DNA from: Dunaliella salina | Taxonomy: Eukaryota > Chlorophyta > Chlorophyceae > Chlamydomonadales > Dunaliellaceae | Assembly (NCBI GenBank): GCA_002284615.2 | Contig: MU071176.1 | Location: 1-13,458, forward strand | Length of the DNA stretch: 13,458 bases | Direction: 5' to 3' | Shown: piece by piece, positions 1-7,680 of the stretch | Position numbering within the stretch: position 1 is the stretch's first letter | How the letters are laid out: every line of letters starts with the position of its first letter | Translations under genes and position numbers: made by a program | The notes under the pieces: model-generated | Told to the model about the DNA's origin: nothing | The model's database searches: none | The model's input: the letters and a program-made list of their open reading frames with translations, nothing else

Positions 1-1400
1 AGGAAAATAGCTATGGGCCAGAGAGCATTGCAGCTCCAGATCTGTGGTGCTGTTACCGTCATCTGCCACATGCCTGTCTGTTTGGCTTGCAACATCGACT
101 GGTTAAAAAGAGGTATATTTTGGCATAGATATGTGAATGCAGCGAAGCCAAGGGTTGCAGAGTTGGCACTTACCCATTTTTGCATGGTGCTCTGCTGCGC
201 CATTTGCAGTTTAAGACGAACTTGGGAGGCGTGAAAGAGGGGACNAAGAAGCAACGCGATGGGGCAATTATGCCTGTTGCTTTCAAATACATCAGGGCTC
301 ACCAGCCGTACNGCTACCACAAAAATTTGTGATGCTAGGAGCATTGCAGATCCAAGAAACTTGTAGCTCAGTATTGCACGGTGCAGTTCCTTGTCTTCGG
401 TGCGCCAAGCACAAGTGCTTCGNAGTTCTCAGCAAAGACACAACAGCCAGGCAGCTGGTTGGAGCTGACAACATCCACACTACTACTGGTGCCTGCCGCA
501 GGAGTCTGTGGTCCTTATGAGACTACATCAATGCAGCAAGTGCCAGCGGCTTGGGCACTCTGTCCGGTCATGCCAGGTAACCTGATTTATTTTCAGCAAN
601 AATTCTCAGAATTGCGACTAGATTAAGAATACGTCGTCTGCCAACCTCTCTCTCTTGGCGACCTCTTGCTTTGAATTGGCAAAGAGATGATGTTTGGAGG
701 ATCCGAGACANATCATTTAAAAAGTTTGCTCTGGAAGTCATGTCAACCACACCATTGATGCTGTCTACTATAAATGACACCGGCATCACACATACAGATG
801 AGGAGATCCTTTTCAGCCAGAAGAAAGGACCTGAGCAACGGCCCCTCACACTTGGTCAGGGGGGCATGCTGAACAGAAGCAGTGCCACACCAACTTGTTG
901 AACAGAGGCAGTACTTCGTTCACTATCGATAATAGAAGATCCTGCCAAATTGTGACCATGATGGCTATGAACCCTTGTGTGCACAAGGGATGTAGTCAAT
1001 GCAAATCATTTGGTCTAGTATGACCCTCATGTCCCTGTAATAAGGACTTCTCCAAGCCAAGCACTTCCCTTCAAGCCAGGTACAACTCCATCTGCCTTGA
1101 TGCTATCCTGGCCATCCCCTCAAATCAAACTACGCAATATGGGAGGCAGCACATACTAGCAGCAGCATGACAGTATCCAGGCAACCTAGGAACGCTGGCA
1201 TCATATCCACACGCATGAGATGTCAAAAAATGTGAAGAAACCGAGCCAAGTGCACTGAGGGAAAGGTCTCAACAACACAGTGTGCCCGTCAAACAAGTCT
1301 GAGGTGCTAATTTCACTGCAATCTTCCTGGGCACAATTGTGACCATTTGNACAGCCGGCGCTCACTCAATAACATAAAAAGGATTGATCCTCATTGATCC
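1..1400. other. Unassigned stretch, no gene recognised
   Basis: No reading frame here is long or recognisable. The short open frames on both strands (for example 671-901 plus and 568-849 minus) have no domain motif that I can name and overlap one another, as chance frames do. Single unresolved bases sit at 245, 312, 423, 600, 711 and 1350. A Cys-rich run around 980-1040 suggested a zinc knuckle but does not keep a consistent spacing. The stretch is probably old, decayed transposon or intergenic DNA; that is inference from its surroundings. Confidence 0.5.
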
Positions 1401-1407
1401 ACCAAAT

Positions 1408-1569
1408 TTGCTTGCTTTAAGCGCAAAATTATTTCCACCAGGCATGCTATTGAGCACAAAATCTCCACCTTTCTTTTTCTTTCAAAGTAGTAATTGGAAC
1501 TGCCGTATCAACTGCCCTTGCTCTTATTTTGAGGAAGATCACTTCTCCTACATGTTCTCTGCCTGTCCT
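1408..1569 (+). pseudogene. Possible LINE zinc-knuckle relic
   Basis: In the frame starting at 1384, residues 20-63 resemble the segment just before and within the zinc knuckle of the other LINE copies in this window. A GMLLSTK run stands where they have GTLYNQK or GTLYSQK. It is followed by Cys-Pro-Cys (codons at 1513 and 1519), a Glu-Glu-Asp-His run (His at 1540) and a Cys at 1564. The other copies read C-x2-4-C, about seven residues, H, four residues, C. Here the second pair is C-x-C and the final spacing is longer, so the match is imperfect. Nothing after it resembles the PD-(D/E)xK domain that follows in the other copies. It could be chance. Confidence 0.3.
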
Positions 1570-1609
1570 TGTTCATCTACACCCTGGAATGGGAAAATGT
1601 ACGCCCTGA

Positions 1610-2035
1610 ATTTCAAGCTTTTCTGTTTGCACTCACTCCTCAAAATCCCAGGGGAAAGAGGACAAGGAGNAGTACGACCTGCACCTGTTTCTGGGATTAC
1701 AGCTGCTCTCAGAGCTGCCGTTCTCCGGCAAGGCATTGCAAGTGTTCGGAAAAGCCTGGCAGCCAAGCCAAGCGTCTATACCCAACTTAGTGAGTAGGCA
1801 GCAACAGCTGTATGCAAAGACCTGCTGCTCGCACGCATTGTCTTGTGTTGATTTCGTCCAAGGGGAGCTTGTTAGTCAGGATTGCTATCTGCGTTTGAGC
1901 TCTTACCCCCGTGAAACCAGCCAGATCATAATCCGAAACATAATCAACTCTCATAGACGTTTTGAAAAAAGGGGTGCAGGATTACAGCAGTCAACTACAG
2001 AAAAATGTGTTTTTGAGCTTGCGGAAAGCGCATGA
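1610..2035 (+). CDS. Uncharacterised open frame, no domain recognised
   Basis: This frame is open for about 141 codons, from just after a TGA at 1607 to a TGA at 2033-2035, with one unresolved base at 1670. The stretch from about 1661 reads as plausible protein: an acidic start, a Leu-rich amphipathic segment, a Cys-Cys-Ser-His run near 1828-1840, then an Ile/Asn/Arg-rich segment. There is no convincing ATG: the first in-frame Met is not well placed, so if real it is an internal fragment of something longer. An adjacent frame (1569-1667) may be its upstream continuation after a frameshift. I do not recognise the family. Position inside transposon-rich DNA makes a transposon relic the likeliest origin. 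Confidence 0.25.
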   Translation: MSSFSVCTHSSKSQGKEDKEXYDLHLFLGLQLLSELPFSGKALQVFGKAWQPSQASIPNLVSRQQQLYAKTCCSHALSCVDFVQGELVSQDCYLRLSSYPRETSQIIIRNIINSHRRFEKRGAGLQQSTTEKCVFELAESA

Positions 2036-2246
2036 GAGTAAAAGAACAAAATCTTGAGGACTTTTGAGCGCATGAGCCAGGAAGCAGGTCCTTAGAGTGC
2101 CTAGAGGCATCGATAAGTAGGCACCTTTTTTTGAAATCACATGCCAGTGAGCTGAAGCAGCAGCAGAAAGTGAAAACCAGTCAGCAATAAGCGCACACAC
2201 AAGTTAGTCAGCAGCACGGAAACGCTGCGGCGAATTGAGGATCCGA

Positions 2247-2350
2247 AGTGCGGCACACATGCATGCACGTAGCATAGCATGCATGCATATGCACACGCAA
2301 GGCGCAAGTGCATGCATACGCACAGCACAAGTATAATCAGGCATGCACAC
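2247..2350. repeat. GCATGC-rich alternating purine/pyrimidine tract
   Basis: About 100 bp are dominated by alternating purine-pyrimidine steps, with the palindrome GCATGC or its extension ATGCAT recurring at about 2259, 2278, 2310 and 2341, spaced by CACAC and GCAC runs. It is not a clean tandem repeat. Such tracts can adopt left-handed DNA or cruciforms, but no function is shown here. The surrounding 2036-2410 contains no gene I can support. Confidence 0.5.
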
Positions 2351-2596
2351 AAATAGTGTGATTACACCTTTGGCTAGACTGTCTGAGCAATCCTTTAAAC
2401 CCAGAACCGTTGGACCGTCTCCCTAGTGATGCCAATTTTGGCCTTGATTCCGCCCAAGATGTTGGCTTGTCTACATTGCTTCATGCCATCTTTTCTGATG
2501 CAGAATTGTCAAATGGTTCAATCTCAATTACTCTGCTTGCATGGCATCCAACTCCTCACTCTAAGAGAGATGGTTGTACCTGTGTGATACACGCAC

Positions 2597-2734
2597 ATGC
2601 AGGAGTTCACNTACTGCAAGCAATGCAAGAAATGGAGATGGACCAAAGAAATGGCAGTGAATGCACAATCTTGTGAAAGGTGCAGGGCTCGGATGGTCAA
2701 AGCGCAGGCCAACAAGAAAGCAAGGGCCAAATAA
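2597..2734 (+). CDS. Small Cys-pair zinc-binding-like frame
   Basis: From an ATG at 2597 to a TAA at 2732-2734 this 45-codon frame contains C-x2-C at about residues 7-10 and a second C-x2-C at about residues 25-28, followed by a Lys/Arg/Ala-rich tail. That spacing is compatible with a four-cysteine zinc ribbon with a basic DNA- or RNA-binding extension. A TGA at 2585 closes the frame just upstream, and an unresolved base at 2611 lies inside it. The frame beginning at 2410 runs into it in another phase, so a frameshifted longer gene is possible. It lies directly upstream of a LINE tail. The family is not recognised, and a short frame such as this could be chance. Confidence 0.25.
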   Translation: MQEFXYCKQCKKWRWTKEMAVNAQSCERCRARMVKAQANKKARAK

Positions 2735-2765
2735 GAAAGAATGCTCTGCCGAGCCTAAAGATGCA

Positions 2766-2902
2766 TGTTATATCTTGTGGTGGAGTGGGCACACGGCTCT
2801 TTTCTGAGCCAATGTGTCTCCTCTTCCTTAATTGATGTAGGTAGAGTTTCTCTGCCTACGTAGTTTTTCTTTTCTTTTCTTTTCTTTTCTTTTCTTTTCT
2901 TG
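2766..2902 (+). mobile_element. 5'-truncated LINE 3' end (tail family 1)
   Basis: This is only the last part of a LINE 3' untranslated region. It aligns base for base, with scattered changes, to 6234-6340 on the plus strand and to the reverse complement of 13059-13155. It holds the two hairpins of that tail and ends in a (TTTTC)n run. Its left limit, near 2766, is where similarity to those copies stops, so the element was truncated during insertion. I found no clear target-site duplication. The second hairpin (2837-2859) pairs through ten positions here, with one G-T wobble. Confidence 0.8.
2864..2902 (+). repeat. (TTTTC)n pentanucleotide tail
   Basis: About seven TTTTC units directly follow the conserved LINE 3' end. 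The same kind of tract ends every LINE tail in the window with a recognisable end, so it is the element's own tail, possibly lengthened by slippage. Confidence 0.9.
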
Positions 2903-3612
2903 TGTATGCCAAAGGGAGCGCGTGGAGACAGCTTCTTCCTAGGTGAAGGTGTCGCGATTTGTAAATGCAAGTGAGGATGGCATTGTTTGTCGAAACTGCC
3001 ATGCGCTGAGAGGATGTTGGTATGGTGTGGGAAGTAGCAGGTAGTTGTGGTCGCTTGCATTGATCAGAGGGTCCGCTCAGACGCGTCTTCATGTAGTGTG
3101 GAGAGTACCAGGGCTGCGGTGATACTGCTGGCAAGCTCATGCCAAAGCTGCAGGAACCAAANCGGGGGGAAGCAAGCAACTCAAAAAATTGATTTAGAAC
3201 TCCCATGACCCGAACGTGCTTNACATTCACCAAAATGTGTCCCTGCAGCATCTGTCATTGCTGTGCCTGTTCTGATTCTGGATTTGACTGCAGACAGCAT
3301 ACAACATTTATTTCACGCCATGCCAAGTGTTTCTTGTGACCAATAAGCATCAAGGTGTTGGGTCTATTCGTCGCATGTCCATGTGTGTGGTGGAGGCAAG
3401 GTGGTACCAAAGCACCAGAAAGTTCAGGCCCCCTCATGTAATCCCTAACATGCAGGGTGGTTCTAAAGCATCAAAAATGATTCATGCACATAGGGCCCCC
3501 CTTTCTCCAGCTGGAAGCTGGCATTTCGAATTTCTACGATACTCTTTCCGATAGCTGCTCACACATGTTGTAAGCCAACACTCTGAGTTCCTACCATCAC
3601 ACTACCATAAAG
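2903..3612. other. Unassigned stretch, no gene recognised
   Basis: Open frames are short and mutually overlapping, with unresolved bases at 3162 and 3222. A Cys/His-rich run at 3256-3340 (frame starting with His-Cys-Cys-Ala-Cys) has zinc-finger flavour but irregular spacing and a stop soon after. Nothing else is recognisable. Confidence 0.45.
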
Positions 3613-3762
3613 AGGAAGCCGACACTTGCTCTCAATAGGCTGGCTTCTCTTGCAAACCGCAGTAACCTTTGCCAAAGCACTATCGACCATATTTTTTCAA
3701 ACACTGATGCCACACCAAAAAAAAACACCAGAACTCAGACAAGTCAATCATACCACTTTTAA
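3613..3762 (+). pseudogene. Possible AP-endonuclease-like fragment
   Basis: In the frame that opens after a TAA near 3570 and ends at a TAA at 3760-3762, a Ser-Thr-Ile-Asp-His-Ile-Phe-Ser-Asn motif lies at about 3682-3708. A T/S-x-IDxIF motif is typical of the C-terminal half of the endonuclease/exonuclease/phosphatase domain carried by many LINEs. Nothing else of that domain (the N-terminal catalytic Glu, or the SDH motif close to the end) can be found. The match is therefore one short motif only, and the fragment may be a relic of the 5' part of a LINE or a coincidence. Confidence 0.25.
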
Positions 3763-4039
3763 TCGACTTACCCAGCATACACCCTTAGGGTGGCCATGGA
3801 CCTCCCAATAAAGTCTGTAGTTGAATCTAATCAAGAAAGCCACAGCACAAACGACCTTCAGCCTTGCAAAGGCTTGAAGATTTGTGGGAATTAAAAAAAA
3901 AAAAGCGGCATGCTCAGCACCAGGGCTCTCATGCCATCAACACTACCTTCAAGTATGACTTTTAAATTCAGGCCACCCTGGATTGGCAAATGCTTTGCGA
4001 GAGAAAGAAATGGAGATAGCAATGACCGTGTGGAAACAT
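3763..4039. other. Unassigned stretch with a 12-A run
   Basis: An A-run of about 12 lies at 3893-3904, and an AATAAA lies about 80 bp before it. The distance is too long for an ordinary polyadenylation signal, and no retrocopied gene is visible upstream. The minus-strand LINE A frame stays open into this stretch (to 3891), but its similarity to other LINE copies stops near 4040. Confidence 0.4.
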
Positions 4040-4804
4040 GTTTGTGGGCATATTGAACAGATTGGGCATGAAGTTGTTGAGCAAGCTTAGTGGCACGTTG
4101 GTGATCCAGTCCTAGTTGTTTGAATTGCTTCAGGGTGTGCTCAGCATAAATATTTCCACCAACACCCAGGAGAACAGGGTGAATTGGTTTAGCTTTAGCG
4201 CTTATAAGTTTACAAAAGTCTGCATGCTGCTGCTTAGCCGCGTTCAACTGATGCCCTGGCCTTGTGTCTCCACAGAACTTAAATTCTATAGGTGCACATA
4301 GCAATTGTTTGCATGAAGTTCATGGTGTCACCTCACGCGTCTAGTTTGTGTGGTCCTCCATGTGGATGTGCGCAAAGCGTGGTGTGAATGGATAGGAGAA
4401 ACACTGTTAGAAGTAGGCTCAGCATTATAAGGGGTGATTAAAAAAGCATCTGATCGACTTAAGTTGAGTCTTTTCCTCTCCGGAAGGTTATGTGGGAAGA
4501 AGTACTAGTAGGTATATTTCTGTTCAAGGCATGTATAGGGAGTTGGAGGTTGTGTTGTGCAAGTTTGAAATCGCTTCCAATGTCTGTGTAGACTAGGCCT
4601 GCTCCCACATGGCTTTTGCAGAGTGCTTTAGTAATTATTCTACCTGCAATGTTATGTCTTTCAGTTTCCGTGTTGAAAAATAAATGGTTCTGACAGCTTG
4701 AGAGCATGTGGAGTGCACTGTCCAATTGATGGCAGCCTGGGAGAGGGCACGTTGGGTCAGTAAACCTTTTAAAACGGACGGCATGTTTTTGACTGTAGAG
4801 GGTG
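4040..4804 (-). pseudogene. LINE A segment 3: zinc knuckle and PD-(D/E)xK-like domain
   Basis: On the minus strand this continues LINE A downstream of the SINE. First comes a basic lead-in and a zinc knuckle (Cys-Pro-Leu-Pro-Gly-Cys, seven residues, His, four residues, Cys; about 4755-4700). A conserved linker follows, with RHNIAGR and ALCKS-type runs. A frameshift near 4460 leads to SRSDAFLITP, whose Asp is at 4448-4450. After another break a frame from 4304 carries IEFKFC (Glu 4284-4286, Lys 4278-4280), then the LLGVGG segment and an AQQLHA helix. An Asp followed by Glu-x-Lys on a hydrophobic strand fits a PD-(D/E)xK nuclease, as in restriction-like endonucleases of some LINEs; here the Pro of PD is Ser. 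Similarity ends near 4040 without the usual tail. Confidence 0.75.
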
Positions 4805-5018
4805 AAAAAGAAAGAAAAATTTATGCTTGCCCTTAGGCCACGTGCATTAAGGAAAGAGCTTGCAGACTCCCACCGACAGGACGAACCCCGAGAAGGTACC
4901 AAATTCCGCCCTGGCCAAACAAGGACTCGATCCAGGGACTCCTCCTTGCCAGACGCCTTCCTTACCTCACGACCAGGGTGCTTAACATGAGGCCGGTTGA
5001 GCTACCGGTGGCAATTCC
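4805..5018 (-). mobile_element. tRNA-derived SINE inserted in LINE A
   Basis: Read on the minus strand, the element starts with a tRNA-like head holding RNA polymerase III boxes A and B. It continues through a non-tRNA body and ends with about 50 bp nearly identical to the 3' end of the LINE B family (TTAATGCACG, GGCC and downstream bases), followed by a T/C-rich tail. The target sequence CACCCTCTAC occurs on both sides (plus coordinates 4795-4804 and 5065-5074). Excluding the segment between the two copies, LINE A reads across in the same frame at GTLY/SQKHAV. A shared 3' end with an active LINE is the classic mark of a SINE that borrows the LINE's reverse transcriptase. The tRNA acceptor stem does not pair, so this is not a functional tRNA gene. 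Confidence 0.88.
4923..5004 (-). promoter_or_regulatory. SINE internal polymerase III promoter (boxes A and B)
   Basis: Box A is TAGCTCAACCGG (plus coordinates 4993-5004) and fits the tRNA A-box consensus at every defined position. Box B is GGATCGAGTCC (4923-4933), one base from GGTTCGANTCC. They are 59 nt apart, longer than in an ordinary tRNA, which suggests a parent tRNA with a long variable arm or a small insertion. Confidence 0.85.
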
Positions 5019-5080
5019 TTAGAAGGTGCCTGGGTAACTCCGTAGAGGGTGCCTGGGTAACTCCGTAGAGGGTGCCTGTG
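5019..5080 (-). repeat. 23-bp tandem repeat at the SINE 5' junction
   Basis: Two and a half copies of a 23-bp unit start at 5019, 5042 and 5065 (plus coordinates). Each holds the target sequence GTAGAGGGTG (the first copy is altered to TTAGAAGGTG), followed by CCTGGGTAACTCC. On the minus strand GGAGTTACC resembles the GGAATTGCCACC that begins the SINE head. Each unit therefore looks like target sequence plus a few bases of SINE start. Confidence 0.85.
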
Positions 5081-6080
5081 TGATACTGCAGGGTGGTACG
5101 CTTCATGGGTGCAAAATATTGGGCATTTTTCTAGAGGCATGGCTGATATTTTTTATGTACATGCGGTAATAAGTTTTGATAGTAAGAGTAGTAGCCTGTT
5201 TTGGCATTGGCATAACCAAGTTTATGTTTGGTATGCATGTGGAATTTGAGAGCACCTTGAAGATTAGGGAGATAGATGAGCTTGGGGGCAGGTGGGGGGC
5301 CTGTAGATGTGCCTGCAGCATGTACTCTTTCTTCCTTGGCTGACCAGAAAATATTTGTAAATGGATTTCTACCAGGACTTGCACCAGGGATCTCGGTGTC
5401 TGCCACACAGTTCTGGGCTTGCTTTGCCTGATGCTTTGCAATGGCATCTGCACATTCATTTCCAGCGATGCCAGCATGGGACTTCACTTTGTAAATTCGA
5501 ATTTTAATATGGAAGTCTCTAATGAGCGTTCAAATCATTTAAAGGACGCCTACTTGGATATGCCTCAGATGTCTTTCAGGATAGAGAAGCTGCTTATATA
5601 TTTGATTGAAAGAGGTGAGGCTGTCTGATGCAATAAAAGCATTTTTGTTGATGAAAGCAGCAGCAATTGCTGCTAATTTAGCTTTAGTGATGGTTTTAGT
5701 TATCCCGGCACCGTTTGGTTCTACAAAGTTCTTGCTGTCAGTGGACGGGCAGTAGATGCTTGCTCCAATTTCTTGCTTACCATTATGGACAAGGCAGCTG
5801 CCATCTGTGTATGCCCATGTCTTCCAGTCAGCAACTTTGAGAGTTAGAATAGCACTGGATTGGCTGGGTACCGAGTCTGTACCTTGGATGCTCATGTGTG
5901 AATTTCTAGGCTGCTTGGATACGTGTTTTTTGTCAAATGGGAGACGTTCCAGTATATTGAGATCCGGCATGTGGGCATGCATGGGATTTAGGACAGGGTG
6001 GCTGCTGAAATTCTTCAGCTTCCACTCTGTGGCTTCTTTCAAATCTCCTGCTAAGCCCTGTAACTAGTCTTTGTTATGGT
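5065..6080 (-). pseudogene. LINE A segment 2: RNase H domain
   Basis: This minus-strand frame runs from the duplicated target at 6080 down to the SINE. The RNase H signature is clear: a YTDGS motif (Asp at 5803-5805), a NGKQEIGASIY strand, ITKAKLAAI, an IASDS motif (second Asp) and KSHAGIAGNECAD, whose Asp is near 5446-5448. This enzyme type removes RNA from the RNA/DNA hybrid during retrotransposition. In ITKAKLAAI the usual catalytic Glu is Lys, and stop codons interrupt the frame at 6064-6066, 5539-5541, 5530-5532 and 5131-5133, so this copy is dead. After RNase H comes a linker with LPNLQ and a KHKLG run that recurs in LINE C. The segment ends with QYHTGTLY, directly before the zinc-knuckle segment beyond the SINE and in the same frame. 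Confidence 0.88.
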
Positions 6081-6354
6081 CAGCTCAACAACTTCATGCC
6101 CATTCTGTTCAATATGCCCACAAACTAGTCACCATCCGCCGCGCTATTGAAAACAAGAATACTTCTCACAGCCAGGCTCTAGAGCCAGGTGCTTCTAGTA
6201 ACCCTCCAGACCCACATTAGCATTCTCTTTTTCATACCTTGTGGTGAAGGGGGCACACGGCTCTTTTTTTGAGCCAATGTGTCACCTTTTCCTTAATTGA
6301 TGTAGGGAGAGTTTCTCTGCCTACCTAGTTTTTCTTTTTCTTTTCTTTTTCTTC
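6081..6354 (+). mobile_element. 5'-truncated LINE 3' end (tail family 1)
   Basis: A plus-strand 3' end of a LINE, about 97% identical by eye to the reverse complement of 13059-13330. It holds the last 45 codons of the LINE protein (6083-6217, then TAG at 6218-6220), starting with AQQLHAHSVQYAHK and ending in NPPDPH. Next come a short untranslated region with two hairpins (6255-6282 and 6302-6324) and a T/C-rich tail to 6354. A 12-bp target duplication frames it. High similarity to the copy at the right edge of the window suggests both are recent. Confidence 0.92.
6255..6324 (+). other. Twin 3' untranslated hairpins of tail family 1
   Basis: Hairpin 1 pairs GGCTC (6259-6263) with GAGCC (6271-6275) around a T7 loop, and ACAC/GTGT can extend it over an AAT bulge. 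Hairpin 2 pairs GTAGG-AGAG with CTCT-CCTAC (6302-6324) around TTT, with one G-G mismatch. In the copy at 2837-2859 the mismatch becomes a T-G wobble, and in the copy at the right edge a C-to-T change leaves a G-T pair, so the fold is kept. Conserved terminal hairpins are commonly how a LINE reverse transcriptase recognises its RNA; that role is inferred here. Confidence 0.7.
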
Positions 6355-6366
6355 CTTTGTTATGGT

Positions 6367-7257
6367 TGTTGAGATGGACTTGAGCTGCAGTGTTCCAATC
6401 AGCAAAGACACGAAGGTCTCATGTATGCTTAGGTAGAGGTATTTCTTGGCTAGGGCTGGTTCCAAGGTCGTGACAGAGGTGGGAGTAGGCAGTGACAAGC
6501 TCGGAGTAGGGGTTGATTATCATATTCTTATTCCAAGCCGGAAGGAACATAAATGTAGCAGTGGCCTCCGTGTTGAGAATGGCAGTGTAAATGGCATGTT
6601 GCAAAGCTTGGGTCATGATTCCCTCGTCATATATGGGATTGCAGACTGAGAAGCCAGTGAATTTGGATGAGAAGGCATTATGCATGGCACCAAAAAGAGT
6701 GCCTCGGGGGTCCGCACGCCAAGAGTCCTGGTATTGCGGGTTGTGGTCTAGTGGGGAGGCCATTTTTTCTTGGGTTACTAAAGCCCATTTTTGGGGGGCA
6801 TTATGAATGTTAGTTTGAAGGGCTCGTGAAGAAGAGTCTTTGATCTTCTTGCTAGAGTACTCTCTTTCAAGCATGGATTTGCGGGAAAGAAGTCCTCGCA
6901 GCTCAGTAGCAAAGCTGCCTGCAGATGTTTTTTTTTGGGGGGGGGCATGCCAGCGAGCTTGGCCCCATAAAAAGCCCTGTAGGGGATTTGAAAGTGGTTC
7001 GGGGATATCATACCAACACACTTGCCTTGCGTATTGTATATGCAAGCCATGTGCGCCTCGTATATTCCTGGGAGAATGAGGGGGAATGGCTGTGGGTCCT
7101 GTGTCTGATGACGCTGGATGAGGGGATTGCTGATACGTGTGCTTCACGAGGTCAACCTCGCGCAGCCAATATTCGCATGAGCCTGTAGGTGTTATGTCTG
7201 CTTGAGGATTAGTGGGGTTAGTATCAAATGTGATTTTGTTGTGCAAAAGTAGAAGTC
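6367..7257 (-). pseudogene. LINE A segment 1: methyltransferase-like region
   Basis: The minus frame 7282-6419 is open for 287 codons; its first dozen residues belong to the neighbouring LINE B tail. Residues about 10-160 (KITFDTNP, GSCEYWLREVDLVKHT, a Lys/Arg-rich helix) are unrecognised. Residues about 198-255 read FGAMHNAFSSKFTG, then NPIYDEGIMTQALQHAI, then ATATFMFLPAW. An NP-x-Y motif followed by a helix and a hydrophobic strand ending in LPAW resembles motif IV of amino (adenine-N6 type) DNA methyltransferases, with NPPY changed to NPIY. No SAM-binding motif I is obvious. After the TGA at 6419 the frame continues through WNTAA into the RNase H segment. No reverse-transcriptase motif is present. 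The LINE assignment is firm; the methyltransferase reading is tentative. Confidence 0.6.
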
Positions 7258-7680
7258 TACGCTGGGCGTATCCAGCGTGCATTAAGGAAAGATCCCACAG
7301 TCAGCGCTGTTACTGACCATGAGTCTCACCAGTATCTAAACTAGGAAAAAAAGTAAACTAGTAAGGATCCGGAGGGTTGTCGGCCATCCGTTCTGGCGCA
7401 CGCCTCACTCTCCTGTAACCAGCCCGTCCGATAGCCGCCAACTCCGATTGTGTGTTGTCAGATTTGCTGAAACGGATGGCATGTTTGGTGCTGTCAATTT
7501 TTGTTAGGGATTTAACAGCAGGAAGTGGAGTTTGGTAGCAGTTTTCTGAGCCTTTTCTTCAGTTAAGCCTAGGTTGCAGAGAGGTTCAATTGTGTAGGGA
7601 TTGTAGATAGTTCCAGCAACTCCTATAGGAATAGTGTGTAGAGTGACTCTGTTATTACGGTGTGAGCCTCTAAGTGTCTT
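7258..7680 (-). pseudogene. LINE B 3' segment: protein C-terminus and 3' end
   Basis: On the minus strand this matches the C-terminal third of LINE B3. From 7680 it reads HRNNRVTLHT, then IGVAGTIYN and NLGLTEEKAQKTATKL. After a frameshift near 7520 comes a segment with KHAIRFSKS, and the frame ends in MADNPPDPY with the stop at 7358-7360. The B3 equivalents are NRNNKATLHT, IGVGGTVYN and MASNPPDPH. About 100 bp of untranslated region follow, with a GTCAG/CTGAC hairpin and TTAATGCACG, ending at GCGTAGAC (7258-7265) with little T/C tail. Its sequence is more diverged from B3 than the 7681-7970 insertion is, so it is an older copy or a sister family. Directly beyond it the methyltransferase-like part of LINE A begins. 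Confidence 0.85.

Larger units (their letters stand above)
6069..6366. repeat. 12-bp target-site duplication around a LINE insertion
   Basis: CTTTGTTATGGT occurs exactly at 6069-6080 and at 6355-6366, flanking the insertion at 6081-6354. Excluding the 286 bp of one copy plus insertion puts the methyltransferase-like segment and the RNase H segment of LINE A in the same reading frame. This supports both the duplication and the orientation. Confidence 0.92.

Noticed and set aside
13..234. 73-codon plus frame at the left edge
   Set aside because: No domain, no similarity to other parts of the window, and a length expected by chance.
568..901. Overlapping plus and minus frames of 76-93 codons
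   Set aside because: Short, overlapping on opposite strands, each with an unresolved base, and without a motif.
3893..3904. Poly(A) tail of a processed retrocopy
   Set aside because: AATAAA is about 80 bp away, no target duplication or upstream gene copy is visible, and the run is only about 12 bases.
4923..5010. A functional tRNA gene
   Set aside because: Boxes A and B are good, but the acceptor and T stems do not pair, the boxes are too far apart, and a LINE-type tail follows; a SINE explains all of this.
5019..5080. CRISPR-like or satellite repeat
   Set aside because: Only two and a half units without spacers, tied to a SINE target site in a eukaryotic context.
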